A DNA stretch of 64,000 nt, taken from positions 310,001 through 374,000 of the forward strand of contig CAKQWF010000001.1 in the NCBI GenBank assembly GCA_934277985.1, written 5' to 3'. Shown one piece after another: positions 20,246 to 30,754 of this stretch. Origin of the DNA: an uncultured Oxalobacter sp. Its GTDB lineage: Bacteria; Pseudomonadota; Gammaproteobacteria; Burkholderiales; Burkholderiaceae_D. Made by a program: the position numbers and the translations under genes. Each line of letters opens with the position of its first letter. The first letter of the stretch is position 1. A model generated the notes under the pieces. It was not told the origin of the DNA. It did no database searches and saw only the letters and a list, made by a program, of their open reading frames with translations.

Positions 20246-23179
20246 ATGGCGATTAACAATGTAGCCCAATTTGCTGCCGAACTGAATATGCCTTCGGACG
20301 TGCTGTTGAAACAGCTGCGCGATGCCGGCGTGGAAAAACGATCGGTCAATGATGTCCTGAGCAAGGAAGACAAGGACAAGTTGCTGAACTATTTGCGCAG
20401 TGTGCATGGTGCGCAGAGCGGCGAAAAACGCAAGATTTCGCTGACTCGCAAGGAAACGAGCGAAATCAAGCAGGCCGATGCGACCGGCAAATCCAGAACG
20501 ATTCAGGTCGAAGTCAGAAAAAAACGGACGTTTGTCAAACGCGATGAACAGGCATTGCGTTCCGAAATCGAACAGAGAAAGGCGGCTACTTCTGTGATTG
20601 ACGAGGCGGAAAAACAGCGTCGGGCAGAGGAATCGCGTCGTCAGGCAGAACTGATCGCGCGCCAGGAAGCCGAGTTGCGTGAAAGACAGGCGCAGCAGGC
20701 GAAGATGGAAGCGGAAAAACAGGCGTGCCTCAAGGCCGAGGAACAGGCGCGTGCGGAAGCGGAAGCGATCCGCAGGAAAGAAGCCGAACAGCGTGAAGCG
20801 GCTGAAAAGATGCGACTTGAAGCTGAACGGAAGGAAAAGGAAAGGCAGCAGCATGCGGCCGAAGAAAAGGCGGCTGCCGAAATGGCGAAGAAGGCGGAAA
20901 TGGCAAGGATGGCTGAAGAAGCCGCCCGTGCGGAAAAGGCACGGAAAGAGGCGGAAGCGGAACGGATCAGACGTGCGGAAGAAGCGGAACGGGCACGCAA
21001 GGCGGTCGAGGATGAAGTCGCGCAGATCAAGGCCATGATGAGCGGTGCGACACGCAAGGTCGTTCGACAGCAGGCCAAACCGGCACAGGCTGCGGCACCG
21101 GTGGAAAACCGTGGCGATGCCGCCAGAAAGGCCGCTCCCGCTTCCAGACCGGCACAACAGCAGCCGGCAGCGTCCAGACCGTCGGACAAGAAATCCGCAT
21201 CTGGCAAACCTGACAAGAAATCTTCCGCAGACAAGAAAGCGGCCAAGGCGGCTGCATGGCAGGAAGAATCCGGCAGAAAACGCGGCTCCGGCATGAAGAC
21301 CCGCGGCGGCGATGCCGGTGGTCGCGAAGGGGGCTGGCGCAGCAGTTCCGGCGGTGCGAAAGGACGCCGTCATGCACCGGTGATCGAACGCGAAAGCAAT
21401 TTCCATCAGCCGACCGAGGCGATCGTCCATGATGTCTATGTGCCGGAAACCATTACCGTGGCCGAACTGGCGCACAAGATGGCAGTCAAGGCTTCTGAAG
21501 TCATCAAGCAGCTTATGAAGCTGGGACAGATGGTGACGATCAATCAGGTGCTGGATCAGGAAACGGCCATGATTCTGGTCGAGGAAATGGGGCATCGTGC
21601 CTTTGCCGCCAAGATTCAGGATGTGGAATCACAGCTGGAAGAAATGGGCAAGAACGAAAACGCCGAACTGTTGCCACGTGCTCCGGTCGTTACGGTCATG
21701 GGACACGTCGACCACGGCAAGACGTCGCTGCTGGACTATATCCGCCGTACCAAGATCGCTTCGGGTGAAGCCGGCGGCATCACGCAGCATATCGGCGCAT
21801 ATCACGTCAAGACGGCGCGCGGTATCGTGACTTTCCTCGATACACCGGGCCATGAGGCGTTTACCGCCATGCGTGCCCGTGGTGCCAAGGCGACCGATAT
21901 CGTCATTCTGGTTGTCGCTGCCGACGATGGCGTCATGCCGCAGACCAAGGAAGCGATCGCGCATGCCAAGGCGGCCGGCGTGCCGATTGTCGTGGCCATC
22001 AACAAGGTGGACAAGCAGGGGGCCAACGTCAATCGTGTGACGCAGGAACTGATCGCAGAACAGGTCGTTCCGGAAGAATACGGTGGCGATTCCCCGTTCG
22101 TGCCGGTATCGGCCAAGACGGGACAGGGGATCGATTCATTGCTGGAAAACGTGTTGTTGCAGGCGGAAATCCTGGAATTGAAAGCGCCAGTCGATACCAT
22201 GGCCAAGGGCATCGTGATCGAGGCCCGTCTCGACAAGGGACGCGGCCCGGTCGCGACGGTGCTCGTCCAGTCCGGTACGTTGCATCGTGGCGATGTCGTG
22301 CTGGCCGGACCGGAATATGGTCGTGTCCGTGCCATGCTCGATGAAAACGGCAAGGCGATTACCGAGGCAGGGCCGAGCATTCCGGTGGAAATCCAGGGGC
22401 TGACGGGTGTACCGTCCGCCGGTGAGGAAATCATCGTGTTGAATGACGAACGCAAGGCACGTGAAATCGGTCTGTTCCGCCAGGGCAAATTCCGTGACGT
22501 CAAGCTGGCGAAACAGCAGGCTGCGAAACTGGAAAACATGTTCGACCAGATCGCCGAAGGCGAAGTCAAGACCTTGCCGCTCATCATCAAGACCGACGTT
22601 CAGGGCTCCCAGGAAGCGTTGGCCGCTTCGTTGCTCAAACTCTCCAACGACGAAGTGCGTGTCCAGGTCATTCATGCCGCCGTCGGGGGCATTACCGAAA
22701 CGGACGTCAATCTGGCGCTGGCCTCCAAGGCAGTCATTATCGGCTTCAATACCCGTGCCGATGCACAGGCACGCCATCTGGCGGAAACGGGCGGTGTCGA
22801 TATCCGTTACTACAACATCATCTACGATGCGATCGACGATGTGAAAGCCGCGATGTCCGGTATGCTGGCACCTGAAAAACGCGAACATGCGCTGGGTCTT
22901 GTCGAAATCCGTCAGGTCATTATGGTCAGCCGTGTCGGCGCGATCGCCGGCTGTTTCGTCACCGAAGGGCTGGTACGGCGGGGTTCGCCGGTACACCTGT
23001 TGCGCGACAATGTAGTCATCTGGTCGGGTGAAATCGATTCGCTCAAACGCTTCAAGGATGATGTCCGTGAAGTGAAAGCCGGCTTCGAATGCGGTCTGAC
23101 GCTCAAGAATTACAATGACATCAAGGTCGGCGACCAGATCGAGGTCTATGAAATCCAGGAAATCGCACGTACCCTGTGA
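20246..23179 (+). CDS. infB: Translation initiation factor IF-2
   Basis: IF-2 is the GTPase that places initiator tRNA on the 30S subunit. An N-terminal IF2_N domain ([20 protein letters not shown]) is followed by a long Glu/Ala/Lys/Arg-rich helical linker (about 110-270) and a Lys/Ser/Pro-rich stretch. A second IF2_N-like domain follows, then the G domain with [17 protein letters not shown] and NKVDK, and finally the fMet-tRNA-binding C domain. Length is 977 residues. The linker is highly repetitive, which explains spurious open frames on both strands there. Confidence 0.98.
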   Translation: MAINNVAQFAAELNMPSDVLLKQLRDAGVEKRSVNDVLSKEDKDKLLNYLRSVHGAQSGEKRKISLTRKETSEIKQADATGKSRTIQVEVRKKRTFVKRDEQALRSEIEQRKAATSVIDEAEKQRRAEESRRQAELIARQEAELRERQAQQAKMEAEKQACLKAEEQARAEAEAIRRKEAEQREAAEKMRLEAERKEKERQQHAAEEKAAAEMAKKAEMARMAEEAARAEKARKEAEAERIRRAEEAERARKAVEDEVAQIKAMMSGATRKVVRQQAKPAQAAAPVENRGDAARKAAPASRPAQQQPAASRPSDKKSASGKPDKKSSADKKAAKAAAWQEESGRKRGSGMKTRGGDAGGREGGWRSSSGGAKGRRHAPVIERESNFHQPTEAIVHDVYVPETITVAELAHKMAVKASEVIKQLMKLGQMVTINQVLDQETAMILVEEMGHRAFAAKIQDVESQLEEMGKNENAELLPRAPVVTVMGHVDHGKTSLLDYIRRTKIASGEAGGITQHIGAYHVKTARGIVTFLDTPGHEAFTAMRARGAKATDIVILVVAADDGVMPQTKEAIAHAKAAGVPIVVAINKVDKQGANVNRVTQELIAEQVVPEEYGGDSPFVPVSAKTGQGIDSLLENVLLQAEILELKAPVDTMAKGIVIEARLDKGRGPVATVLVQSGTLHRGDVVLAGPEYGRVRAMLDENGKAITEAGPSIPVEIQGLTGVPSAGEEIIVLNDERKAREIGLFRQGKFRDVKLAKQQAAKLENMFDQIAEGEVKTLPLIIKTDVQGSQEALAASLLKLSNDEVRVQVIHAAVGGITETDVNLALASKAVIIGFNTRADAQARHLAETGGVDIRYYNIIYDAIDDVKAAMSGMLAPEKREHALGLVEIRQVIMVSRVGAIAGCFVTEGLVRRGSPVHLLRDNVVIWSGEIDSLKRFKDDVREVKAGFECGLTLKNYNDIKVGDQIEVYEIQEIARTL

Positions 23180-23249
23180 TTTTTCTCGTACGATGGCTGT
23201 TATTTGGGGTATGGTAATGTCTGTGGTTATTCATTGAAGGGAGTGGATC

Positions 23250-23639
23250 ATGGCAAGACACAGCAAATCGATTCCCGGCCGCAGCTTGCGTGTGGCTGAC
23301 CAGATCCAGCGCGATCTGTCCGATATCATTTTTTCGGAGCTGAAAGACCCGAATGTCGGGATGGTGACGATCACGGAAGTGAAAGTCACGCCCGATTACG
23401 CCAATGCACGGGTTTATGTCACGATGCTGGACGACAATCCGGATACGGTGCAAAAGACGCTGGACAGTCTGCAGCGTGCTTCGGGTTTCATCAGGATGCA
23501 GCTGGGCAAACGGTTGCATATCCATACCCTGCCGCAGCTGACCTTCGTGTATGACAATTCGATTGCCGAGGGGATCGCCCTGTCGCATCTGATCGACGTC
23601 GCCAATTCGCAACGTGCCAGGGACGATGAAGAAAACTGA
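23250..23639 (+). CDS. rbfA: 30S ribosome-binding factor RbfA
   Basis: RbfA acts in late 16S rRNA maturation and cold adaptation. The 129 residues start [20 protein letters not shown] and include the KH-like fold segments [20 protein letters not shown] and [12 protein letters not shown], with [16 protein letters not shown] near the C-terminus. It starts 70 bp after infB and shortly before truB, the standard order. Confidence 0.96.
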   Translation: MARHSKSIPGRSLRVADQIQRDLSDIIFSELKDPNVGMVTITEVKVTPDYANARVYVTMLDDNPDTVQKTLDSLQRASGFIRMQLGKRLHIHTLPQLTFVYDNSIAEGIALSHLIDVANSQRARDDEEN

Positions 23640-23681
23640 CGGATGCCTTGCGGTATCCGTTTGCGGGAATGTGACTGATTC

Positions 23682-24638
23682 ATGAAAGCTCCGTCGTCCG
23701 CCAAAAGAAAACGTCTCGACATCAGTGGTGTGCTGCTATTGGACAAGCCGGCCGGTTTGTCCAGCAACGATGCATTGATACGCGCCAAACGGATCGTCAA
23801 TGCGAAAAAAGCGGGGCATACCGGTACGCTCGATCCGTTCGCGACCGGTCTGTTGCCCATCTGTTTCGGTGAGGCGACCAAGTTTTCACAGGATTTGCTC
23901 GATGCGGACAAGACGTACGAGACCGTCGTCTATCTGGGAGTGAAAACGGAAACGGGCGATACGGAAGGCGCGGTTCTTGAAACGACGTCGTCGCCGTTGC
24001 CTTCGGCTGAAGAAATCAGCCGGATATTGCCACGGTTTACGGGAACGATCCGGCAAGTGCCGCCGATGTATTCGGCACTGAAACGGGATGGCAAACCACT
24101 GTATGAATATGCGCGTGCCGGTATTGAACTGGAACGCGAGGCGCGGGAATTGACGATCCACGAACTGGCACTGCTCGACTATACGGCACCCCGCCTGCGT
24201 TTGCGTGTCACATGCAGCAAGGGAACCTATATCCGGGTGCTTGGCGAAGATATCGGAGAAGCGCTGGGATGCGGCGCTCACCTTGAATCCTTGCGGCGTA
24301 CCCGTGTCGGTACGCTGGAAATCGGTCAATCCATAAGCCTTGACGACCTGGAAAGCCGTTTTGCCGACGGGCAAGCGCCGTCGGAACTGCCGCTCGAACC
24401 GGCCGATTTTCTGCTCTCGTCGTTTCCGGCGGTGATGCTCGATGCCGCACTGGCCGGACGGTTTGTCAACGGCCAGCGCCTGTCTCTCGTGAAAGAACGG
24501 ATTGTGACATCCGCAAAACCAGGCCGCCGCCGGGTCTATGACGCCGCGCGGGGCGTTTTTCTCGGAACAGCGCAGTTGCGCGGCGATGGCATTCTGGCGC
24601 CGGAGCGTCTGGTATCGCTGTCGCGCCCGCCGGTGTGA
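23682..24638 (+). CDS. truB: tRNA pseudouridine(55) synthase TruB
   Basis: TruB converts U55 of tRNAs to pseudouridine. The motif LLLDKPAGLSSNDAL and the catalytic segment KAGHTGTLDPFATGLLP with its Asp are intact. TYIRVLGEDIGEALG and the C-terminal RNA-binding part follow. The 318 residues are normal. It is the last gene of the rimP operon; the gap to typA (96 bp) contains a TAAAAT box at 24694-24699, but no good -35, so a separate typA promoter is only possible. Confidence 0.96.
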   Translation: MKAPSSAKRKRLDISGVLLLDKPAGLSSNDALIRAKRIVNAKKAGHTGTLDPFATGLLPICFGEATKFSQDLLDADKTYETVVYLGVKTETGDTEGAVLETTSSPLPSAEEISRILPRFTGTIRQVPPMYSALKRDGKPLYEYARAGIELEREARELTIHELALLDYTAPRLRLRVTCSKGTYIRVLGEDIGEALGCGAHLESLRRTRVGTLEIGQSISLDDLESRFADGQAPSELPLEPADFLLSSFPAVMLDAALAGRFVNGQRLSLVKERIVTSAKPGRRRVYDAARGVFLGTAQLRGDGILAPERLVSLSRPPV

Positions 24639-24734
24639 CACTTCCTGCCTGTTGTATTTTTCCGGTGTTTTCAGCGGCCTGATACGGGCGTGCTAAAATA
24701 ATCAGTTATCCTTTTTTTCAATTTTTCTAATTTT

Positions 24735-26567
24735 ATGTCTGAAACCAAACGCGCAATCCGCAACGTCGCGATTATCGCGCATGTCGACCATGGCAAAACC
24801 ACGCTGGTCGACCAGTTGTTGCGGCAATCCGGAACGTTCCGTGAAAACCAGGCCGTCAGTGAACGGGTGATGGATTCCAACGATCTGGAAAAGGAACGCG
24901 GGATTACCATTCTCGCCAAAAACTGTGCCGTGGAATATCAGGGTACGCATATCAATATCGTCGATACACCGGGACATGCCGACTTCGGCGGCGAAGTGGA
25001 ACGGGTGCTGTCGATGGTCGATGGCGTTTTGCTGCTGGTCGATGCCGTGGAAGGACCGATGCCCCAGACCCGCTTCGTGACGCGCAAGGCACTGGCGCTC
25101 GGTCTGAAACCGATCGTGGTCATCAACAAGATCGACCGTCCGGGCGCACGTCCCGACTGGGTCATCAATGCCACGTTCGAGTTGTTCGACAAACTTGGCG
25201 CGACGGAAGAACAGCTGGATTTTCCGGTGATTTATGCATCCGGCCTGAACGGTTATGCCGGTCTCGATGAAAATATCCGTTCCGGCGACATGCGTCCGCT
25301 TTTTGATGCCATTCTGGAATATGTGCCGGTCAGGGATGCCGATCCGGACGGTCCGTTCCAGATGCAGATTTCCTCGCTGGATTATTCGTCCTATGTCGGC
25401 AAAATCGGTATCGGACGGATCAACCGCGGCCGCGTGAAGGGCTTGCAGGATGTCGTGGTCATGAACGGGCCGGAATCGACGCCGATCCGCGCACGTATCA
25501 ATCAGGTACTTTCGTTCAAGGGACTGGAACGCAAAGTGATCGACGAAGCCTCCGCAGGCGATATCGTCCTCATCAACGGTATCGAGGATATCGACATCGG
25601 TTCGACGGTTTGCGACCCGGAACATCCCGATGCCTTGCCGATGCTGACGGTTGACGAACCGACGCTGACGATGAATTTCATGGTCAATACCTCGCCTTTC
25701 GCCGGTCGTGAAGGCAAGTTCGTCACCAGCCGCCAGTTGCGCGAACGGCTGGAACGCGAGCTGAAATCCAATGTGGCCTTGCGGGTCGCGCCGACCGATG
25801 ACGATACCGTTTTCGAGGTATCCGGGCGCGGTGAATTGCATCTGACCATCCTGATCGAAAACATGCGCCGTGAAGGCTATGAACTGGCAGTATCCCGTCC
25901 GCGTGTAGTCTACAAAATGATCGACGGTGTCAAGCATGAACCGTATGAAGCGCTGACGGTCGATGTGGACGAAGCCCATCAGGGGGGTGTCATGGAAGAA
26001 CTGGGACGCCGCCGCGGGGAATTGCAGGACATGCAGCCCGATTCCAAGGGCAGGGTGCGTCTGGAATACCGGATTCCGGCGCGTGGCCTGATCGGGTTCC
26101 AGAGCGAATTCATGACATTGACGCGCGGAACCGGCATCATGAGCCATGTGTTCGACGATTATTATCCGGTGGACCCGAACCGGCCCGATAACGGGGGACG
26201 CAGAAACGGCGTGCTGATTTCACAGGAAGATGGCGCTGCGGTTGCCTATGCGCTCTGGAAACTCCAGGATCGCGGTCGTATGTTCGTCAGCCACAACGAT
26301 CCCGTTTACGAAGGCATGATCATCGGTATCCACTCGCGAGAAAACGATATCGTCGTCAATCCGATCAAGGGAAAACAGTTGACCAATATTCGTGCCGCCG
26401 GTACCGATGAAGCCGTCCGGCTGGTTCCGCCCATCCAGATGTCGCTGGAATATGCCGTCGAATTCATCGAGGATGACGAACTGGTTGAAGTCACGCCCAA
26501 GAGTATCCGTCTGCGCAAACGGTATCTGACGGATATCGACCGTCGTCGCGCCAATCGCACGTCGTGA
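24735..26567 (+). CDS. typA: Translational GTPase TypA/BipA
   Basis: BipA is a ribosome-binding GTPase of the EF-G group involved in ribosome assembly and stress or low-temperature growth. The G motifs [31 protein letters not shown] and [10 protein letters not shown] are intact, followed by domain II, EF-G-like domains III and V and the BipA-specific C-terminus ([11 protein letters not shown]). The 610 residues are normal. It ends directly in a very long perfect terminator palindrome. Confidence 0.96.
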   Translation: MSETKRAIRNVAIIAHVDHGKTTLVDQLLRQSGTFRENQAVSERVMDSNDLEKERGITILAKNCAVEYQGTHINIVDTPGHADFGGEVERVLSMVDGVLLLVDAVEGPMPQTRFVTRKALALGLKPIVVINKIDRPGARPDWVINATFELFDKLGATEEQLDFPVIYASGLNGYAGLDENIRSGDMRPLFDAILEYVPVRDADPDGPFQMQISSLDYSSYVGKIGIGRINRGRVKGLQDVVVMNGPESTPIRARINQVLSFKGLERKVIDEASAGDIVLINGIEDIDIGSTVCDPEHPDALPMLTVDEPTLTMNFMVNTSPFAGREGKFVTSRQLRERLERELKSNVALRVAPTDDDTVFEVSGRGELHLTILIENMRREGYELAVSRPRVVYKMIDGVKHEPYEALTVDVDEAHQGGVMEELGRRRGELQDMQPDSKGRVRLEYRIPARGLIGFQSEFMTLTRGTGIMSHVFDDYYPVDPNRPDNGGRRNGVLISQEDGAAVAYALWKLQDRGRMFVSHNDPVYEGMIIGIHSRENDIVVNPIKGKQLTNIRAAGTDEAVRLVPPIQMSLEYAVEFIEDDELVEVTPKSIRLRKRYLTDIDRRRANRTS

Positions 26568-26617
26568 TGGCATATACAAAAAAAGGAGCCGCAGGCTCCT
26601 TTTTTTGTATATGCCAT
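26567..26617 (+). terminator. Terminator of typA, 24-bp perfect palindrome
   Basis: Arms 26567-26590 and 26594-26617 are perfectly complementary around a GCA loop. The GC core (GGAGCC/GGCTCC) is flanked by A7/T7, giving U tracts in both directions. The left arm begins with the last base of the typA stop codon. Confidence 0.9.
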
Positions 26618-26913
26618 TTCATGATGCATCAGGATGTGACGAAAAAGGGGAAACGAACGCCCGGAAGTCCGGCAAGCGAAAAATATGCGGAAGTTGTATT
26701 GGCGCGACAGTACGGACGGTCGGCGTGCAAGTCGATGCGTACAGGTTGCCGTCGATTGCTCAAGTTCAAAAAACGGTACGATAAAGACGGTTTTTCCTGA
26801 TTTTCGATTGATTTTATCCATAAACGGCCTGAATATCTCTGTTGACGCCGAAATCCGGGTGCATGCACCGGATTTCCCGGCAAATGGCAGGGTGGAGGCG
26901 CCGGCTTTTCTTC
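26618..26913. other. Intergenic region without a supported gene
   Basis: The 296 bases between the typA terminator and the hupB promoter contain only short open frames without ribosome sites or recognisable domains. Nothing repetitive or strongly structured was seen. Confidence 0.5.
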
Positions 26914-26942
26914 TTGACACTTTCGTGACGCGCTTGTTTAAT
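26914..26942 (+). promoter_or_regulatory. Sigma-70 promoter of hupB
   Basis: A perfect TTGACA (26914-26919) and TTTAAT (26937-26942) are separated by exactly 17 bp, with the hupB start 54 bp downstream. Confidence 0.8.
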
Positions 26943-26996
26943 GCAAGCATTCTTTGTTGTACCGATTAATGACTAATTAAATGTGGGAGTTGTTGC

Positions 26997-27269
26997 GTGA
27001 ATAAGACTGAACTTATCGAACATATCGCCAAAACGGCTGATATTTCCAAGGCCGCTGCGGCTCGTTCGCTGGATGCAGTGATGGATGCGATTACGGAAAC
27101 ACTGAAAAACAACGGTAGTGTGACGCTGGTGGGCTTCGGAACGTTCAGTGTCGGCGAACGTGCCGCCCGTTCTGGTCGCAATCCGCGTACCGGCGAAGAA
27201 ATAAAGATCAAATCTGCCAGAATTCCTAAATTTAAGGCTGGCAAATTGCTGAAAGATGCGGTAAACTAA
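26997..27269 (+). CDS. hupB: DNA-binding protein HU-beta
   Basis: HU is a small dimeric nucleoid protein that bends DNA. The 90 residues start [21 protein letters not shown] and contain the DNA-binding arm signature [24 protein letters not shown] subunits are excluded by length and by the HU-type ending ([13 protein letters not shown]). It has its own strong promoter and is followed by two tRNA genes and ppiD, an order I recall from Burkholderiales, where lon usually precedes it; lon is not here. Confidence 0.95.
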   Translation: MNKTELIEHIAKTADISKAAAARSLDAVMDAITETLKNNGSVTLVGFGTFSVGERAARSGRNPRTGEEIKIKSARIPKFKAGKLLKDAVN

Positions 27270-27332
27270 TGCTTCTTTCGACAGCGCGAAAAAACGTTGT
27301 GAAATTCCGGAAAAAAGAAGTTGAAAATTTTT

Positions 27333-27362
27333 CTGGCAATTTTGAAAAAAGCAGTTTATAAT
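27333..27362 (+). promoter_or_regulatory. Candidate promoter of the tRNA pair
   Basis: CTGGCA (27333-27338) and a perfect TATAAT (27357-27362) are 18 bp apart, 55 bp before tRNA-Val. The DNA around it is AT-rich. Confidence 0.55.
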
Positions 27363-27417
27363 AACGTTCTTTCGCGACATGATGAATGTCGAGTTTGACT
27401 GGCTAGGTGATGAATAT

Positions 27418-27493
27418 GGGTGCTTAGCTCAGTTGGTAGAGCGGCGCCCTTACAAGGCGTAGGTCGGGAGTTCGAGGCTCTCAGCACCCACCA
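27418..27493 (+). tRNA. tRNA-Val (anticodon UAC)
   Basis: A 7-bp acceptor stem begins GGGTGCT and closes with AGCACCC. The D arm (TAGCTCAGTTGGTAGAGC), an anticodon loop CTTACAA giving UAC, the GTTCGAG T loop and an encoded CCA end are all present in 76 nt. Confidence 0.95.
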
Positions 27494-27516
27494 AACAGTC
27501 AAACGAAAAAGTTTTA

Positions 27517-27593
27517 GGAGTGGTAGTTCAGTTGGTTAGAATATCGGCCTGTCACGCCGGGGGTCGCGGGTTCGAGTCCCGTCCACTCCGCCA
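27517..27593 (+). tRNA. tRNA-Asp (anticodon GUC)
   Basis: Acceptor GGAGTGG pairs with CCACTCC, the anticodon loop CTGTCAC reads GUC, the T loop is GTTCGAG, and G73 (the aspartate discriminator) precedes an encoded CCA. It lies 23 bp after tRNA-Val, so both are probably one transcript. Confidence 0.95.
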
Positions 27594-27600
27594 CAAACCG

Positions 27601-27630
27601 AAGGCGAACATTATGTTCGCCTTTTTTTTT
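27601..27630 (+). terminator. Terminator after the tRNA pair
   Basis: A 10-bp stem (27601-27610 with 27614-27623, including the A-T closing pairs) and a 3-nt loop are followed by nine T residues (27622-27630). It separates the tRNAs from ppiD. Confidence 0.85.
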
Positions 27631-27669
27631 TATTGATTTGCAATCATTTCCGGATGGGCAGAGGCTGCC

Positions 27670-29613
27670 ATGCTCGAATTTATACGCAATCACAAACGTC
27701 TGACCCAGATCATTCTTCTGGTTTTCATCATTCCTTCCTTTATTTTCGTCGGCGTCGAAGGCTACAAGCGTCTGGGTGACGGCGACGCGGTCGCCAAGGT
27801 TGCAGGCAAGTCCATTACGCAGCAGGAATGGGACAATGCACAGCGCGAACAGGCCGAACGGCTTCGCCAGCGTGCCGCGATGCAGGGCCAGCCTTTCGAT
27901 TCCAAATGGATCGAATCGCCGCGCTTCAAATGGACGGTTCTGCAGAACATGATTACCAAAAGAGTGCTTGTCGCGACGCTTGCCAAGGAAAACCTGACGG
28001 TTCCCGAACAGGTCGTCCTGCAGAAAATCCGTGAAATTCCGGGCCTGATCGGCCCTGACGGCAAGCTCAATGAAGCACGCTACAAGGAAGCGCTGGCAGC
28101 CCAGGGCCTAACGCCGGAAGGACATTTCGCCCTGATGGGACAGGATATGGCCATGCAGCAGATCGCCGCACCGGTGGAATTTTCCTCGTTCGAACCCAAA
28201 GCCGTGATTTCACGTGTCTGGAATCTGTTCGAGCAGGAACGCGAAGTGCAGCGTCTGGTATTCGATGCTGCCGCTTACCGAGGCAAGGTCAAGGTGACCG
28301 ATGAAGACCTGAGCGCTTTTTACAAGGCACATGAAGCGCAGTTCACGATTCCCGAACATGCCGACGTGGAACTGGTCGTGCTGGATATGCCGACCGTCGC
28401 CAAAAGCGTGACGATCAGCGATGCCGATTTGCAAAGCTACTATACCCAGAACAAGGAACGTTTTTCGATTCCTGAAGAAAGACGCGCCCAGCATATTCTG
28501 ATCGCTGCCGCCAAGAACGCGCCGGAATCCGAAAAGGAAGAAGCACGAAAGAAGGCGGAAGGGATTCTGGCACAGTTGAAAGCCGATCCGTCGCGTTTCG
28601 CCGAGCTGGCCAAGGCCAATTCGGATGATCCGGGTTCGGCAGGCAAGGGAGGCGATCTCGGATACTTTACGCGCGGCAAGATGGTCAAGCCGTTCAACGA
28701 TGCTGTTTTCGGCATGAAAAAGGGCGATATCAGCGATCTGGTCGAAACCGATTTCGGTTATCACATCATTGTGGTGACCGATATCAAGCCGGCAGTCGCC
28801 AAACCGCTGGCACAGGTGAAAGACAGCGTGATGCAGGAACTGAAACGCCAGCAGACCAACCGCAAGTTCGCGGAAATGTCGGAAACGTTCTCCAATATGG
28901 TTTACGAAAAACCGGACAGCCTCAAGCCGGTGGCCGATGCGCTGAAACTGACGATCCATTCTTTCCAGAATCTGGCACGTGATCCGGCGGTGGCGGCACG
29001 GCAAAATCCGCTGTTGTCCAATCCGAAACTTCTTCAGGCGGTTTTCTCCGACGACGCGATCAAGGGCAAGCACAATACCGAAGCCATTGAAGTCGCACCG
29101 CAGGTTTTCGTATCGGCTCGTATCGTCAAGCACTATCCGGCCGAACTGATGCCGTTTGAAAAAGTCAGACAGGCCGTGACGGCACAGGTCACGAGCGAAA
29201 AGGCGATGGAAATGGCCAAAGCCGCCGGGGAAGCCGAGCTGGCACGCCTGAAAGAAGGCGGTGCGCCGTCCGGATTCTCGCAGGGTATCATGGTATCGCG
29301 CCAGAAGATTTCCATGGCAGGACGTGCCGATATGGCTCCGATCATGAAGGCGGATGTGTCGAAACTGCCGGCCTATACCGGTGTGGCGATCGCTCCGAAC
29401 GGTTATGTGATCTACCGTATCACGAAGGTGGTCACGCCGCAGAAGGCGGACAAGAATCTGCGTGAAATGATGGGGCGCCAGATGACGAATGTCATGGCAC
29501 AGCAGGAACTGGGCGCTTATCTCGAATACCTGAAAGAACAGGCCGATGTCGAAATTCTGGTCAAGAATCCGGAAGACGAACCGGCCGAAGCGGTACCGGG
29601 CAATGCCGGTTGA
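27670..29613 (+). CDS. ppiD: Peptidyl-prolyl cis-trans isomerase, PpiD/SurA type
   Basis: PpiD is an inner-membrane-anchored periplasmic chaperone near the SecYEG exit. A cytoplasmic N-terminus (MLEFIRNHKRLTQ) leads to one membrane segment (about residues 14-30) and a SurA_N-like chaperone domain. A parvulin domain follows at about 265-365, with RAQHILIAA, DPGSAGKGGDLGYFTRG and FGYHIIVVTDI, and then a second chaperone region. The 647 residues are normal. It lies downstream of the tRNAs and 19 bp ahead of a thioesterase gene. Confidence 0.94.
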   Translation: MLEFIRNHKRLTQIILLVFIIPSFIFVGVEGYKRLGDGDAVAKVAGKSITQQEWDNAQREQAERLRQRAAMQGQPFDSKWIESPRFKWTVLQNMITKRVLVATLAKENLTVPEQVVLQKIREIPGLIGPDGKLNEARYKEALAAQGLTPEGHFALMGQDMAMQQIAAPVEFSSFEPKAVISRVWNLFEQEREVQRLVFDAAAYRGKVKVTDEDLSAFYKAHEAQFTIPEHADVELVVLDMPTVAKSVTISDADLQSYYTQNKERFSIPEERRAQHILIAAAKNAPESEKEEARKKAEGILAQLKADPSRFAELAKANSDDPGSAGKGGDLGYFTRGKMVKPFNDAVFGMKKGDISDLVETDFGYHIIVVTDIKPAVAKPLAQVKDSVMQELKRQQTNRKFAEMSETFSNMVYEKPDSLKPVADALKLTIHSFQNLARDPAVAARQNPLLSNPKLLQAVFSDDAIKGKHNTEAIEVAPQVFVSARIVKHYPAELMPFEKVRQAVTAQVTSEKAMEMAKAAGEAELARLKEGGAPSGFSQGIMVSRQKISMAGRADMAPIMKADVSKLPAYTGVAIAPNGYVIYRITKVVTPQKADKNLREMMGRQMTNVMAQQELGAYLEYLKEQADVEILVKNPEDEPAEAVPGNAG

Positions 29614-29632
29614 ACCATGAAGGGATTGCGAC

Positions 29633-30097
29633 ATGGCACAGCAGATCAGTGACAATCCGTATCTCAAAGATCTGGGACTGGAATTGCTCAGCATGGAAAA
29701 CGGAACGGCGGAAGTCGGCATCCGTTTGCGTGAAGAGCATATGAACAGCTGGCAGGTGATGCATGGCGGCATCATCATGACGCTTCTGGATGCCTGCATG
29801 GCGCGCGCTGCCCGTTCGCTGGTTCCGGAACTGACGTCGGCGGCCACGGTGGAAATGAAGACGAGTTTTTTCCAGCCGGGTGGCAAGATCAGCCAGCATA
29901 TCATCGCCCGTGGACGGGTGCTGCACCGTTCGACGACCATGTATTATTGCGAGGGCGAGATATGGAACGGCGATGCGCTGATCGCCAAGTCGATGGGGAC
30001 TTTCAAGGTATTTCGTCGCAACGATATCGCACGTCGTCTGAAAATGACGTCCTCGAAGCATCTTCAGGTCGATTCCGCGGATAAAAAGATGTCGTGA
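29633..30097 (+). CDS. PaaI-family hotdog thioesterase
   Basis: The protein has the single-hotdog fold of acyl-CoA thioesterases of the PaaI/YdiI group. The MHGGIIMTLLDACMARAAR segment holds the HGG turn and the catalytic acidic residue on the following helix, and TVEMKTSFFQPGG and ARGRVLHRSTTMYYCEGEI form the sheet. The 154 residues are typical. It is probably co-transcribed with ppiD (19 bp gap) and ends at a terminator; the substrate cannot be told from sequence. Confidence 0.9.
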   Translation: MAQQISDNPYLKDLGLELLSMENGTAEVGIRLREEHMNSWQVMHGGIIMTLLDACMARAARSLVPELTSAATVEMKTSFFQPGGKISQHIIARGRVLHRSTTMYYCEGEIWNGDALIAKSMGTFKVFRRNDIARRLKMTSSKHLQVDSADKKMS

Positions 30098-30115
30098 GCC
30101 GGTGGCGGGACAAAG

Positions 30116-30145
30116 AAAAGGCATGTCGCACGACATGCCTTTTTT
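30116..30145. terminator. Bidirectional terminator
   Basis: A perfect 13-bp stem (30116-30128 with 30131-30143) and 2-nt centre has A-rich left and T-rich right flanks, suited to ending both the rightward thioesterase unit and the leftward DUF4870 gene. Confidence 0.85.
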
Positions 30146-30152
30146 GTATCGG

Positions 30153-30530
30153 TTAGTGATCCGGAAATGGCATGGGAAGGTGTTTGTCGAGCGTTGTGAA
30201 ACCGGCAATCAGGCGGTATGCATACCATCCCCAGGCCAGTATCCAGACGATCAGGGCGCCGGGGATACCGATGAATGTGATGTACAGAACGGAGCCGATG
30301 CAACCCCATACGAAATACCACCAGAATGACCGGATTTGCCAGGTATGGTGGGAATAGACGAAGGTATGCGCCGCTTTCGGTCGTGCCAGATAGTTCAGGA
30401 CAAGGGGGACGAAAGAGAGTATGCCCAGCGTCAGCAGAAAGCAGACGGCATGGAAGAGATAAAGCCACCATGCGGTGGTTTGCAGGGTGTGAATGCTACG
30501 GGTATCCGCTGTCAGTGTGTCCGGTATCAT
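30153..30530 (-). CDS. Small membrane protein, DUF4870-like
   Basis: The function is unknown. ATG at 30530 (MIPDTLTADTRSIHT) is preceded by AAGGAAC at good spacing and gives 125 residues; the longer open frame upstream is unlikely. Three hydrophobic segments (about 22-45, 70-90 and 92-110) include LYLFHAVCFLLTLGILSFVPL and the segment after YSHHTWQIRSFWW, which together match the DUF4870/Tim44-free small membrane proteins of proteobacteria. It is monocistronic. Confidence 0.8.
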   Translation of the reverse strand: MIPDTLTADTRSIHTLQTTAWWLYLFHAVCFLLTLGILSFVPLVLNYLARPKAAHTFVYSHHTWQIRSFWWYFVWGCIGSVLYITFIGIPGALIVWILAWGWYAYRLIAGFTTLDKHLPMPFPDH

Positions 30531-30754
30531 CTTGTTCCTTTCTATTTTGCCAGTCGGGTGGGACAAGGCGGATGATGGCATGCCGTCCGGTTTGGGCATG
30601 CGATGTATTTCGCCCTGGTATCGACGTTATGTCACCAGCGGTTTTTTCCCTTGAGACGACGCAAAAAAAGTGCGATCGGTATGCATTTTGCAGGGATCGT
30701 TCGGCATGGCATCGTTTTGGATGCGTATCGAACCTGGAGATGGCCGGAATACGG

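Noticed and set aside
20600..21100. Repetitive Ala/Glu/Arg codons suggesting a tandem repeat
   Set aside because: It is the ordinary helical linker of IF-2; no fixed repeat unit is present.
26564..26800. A 78-codon frame after typA
   Set aside because: It begins at the typA stop and runs through the full terminator palindrome, so translation is implausible.
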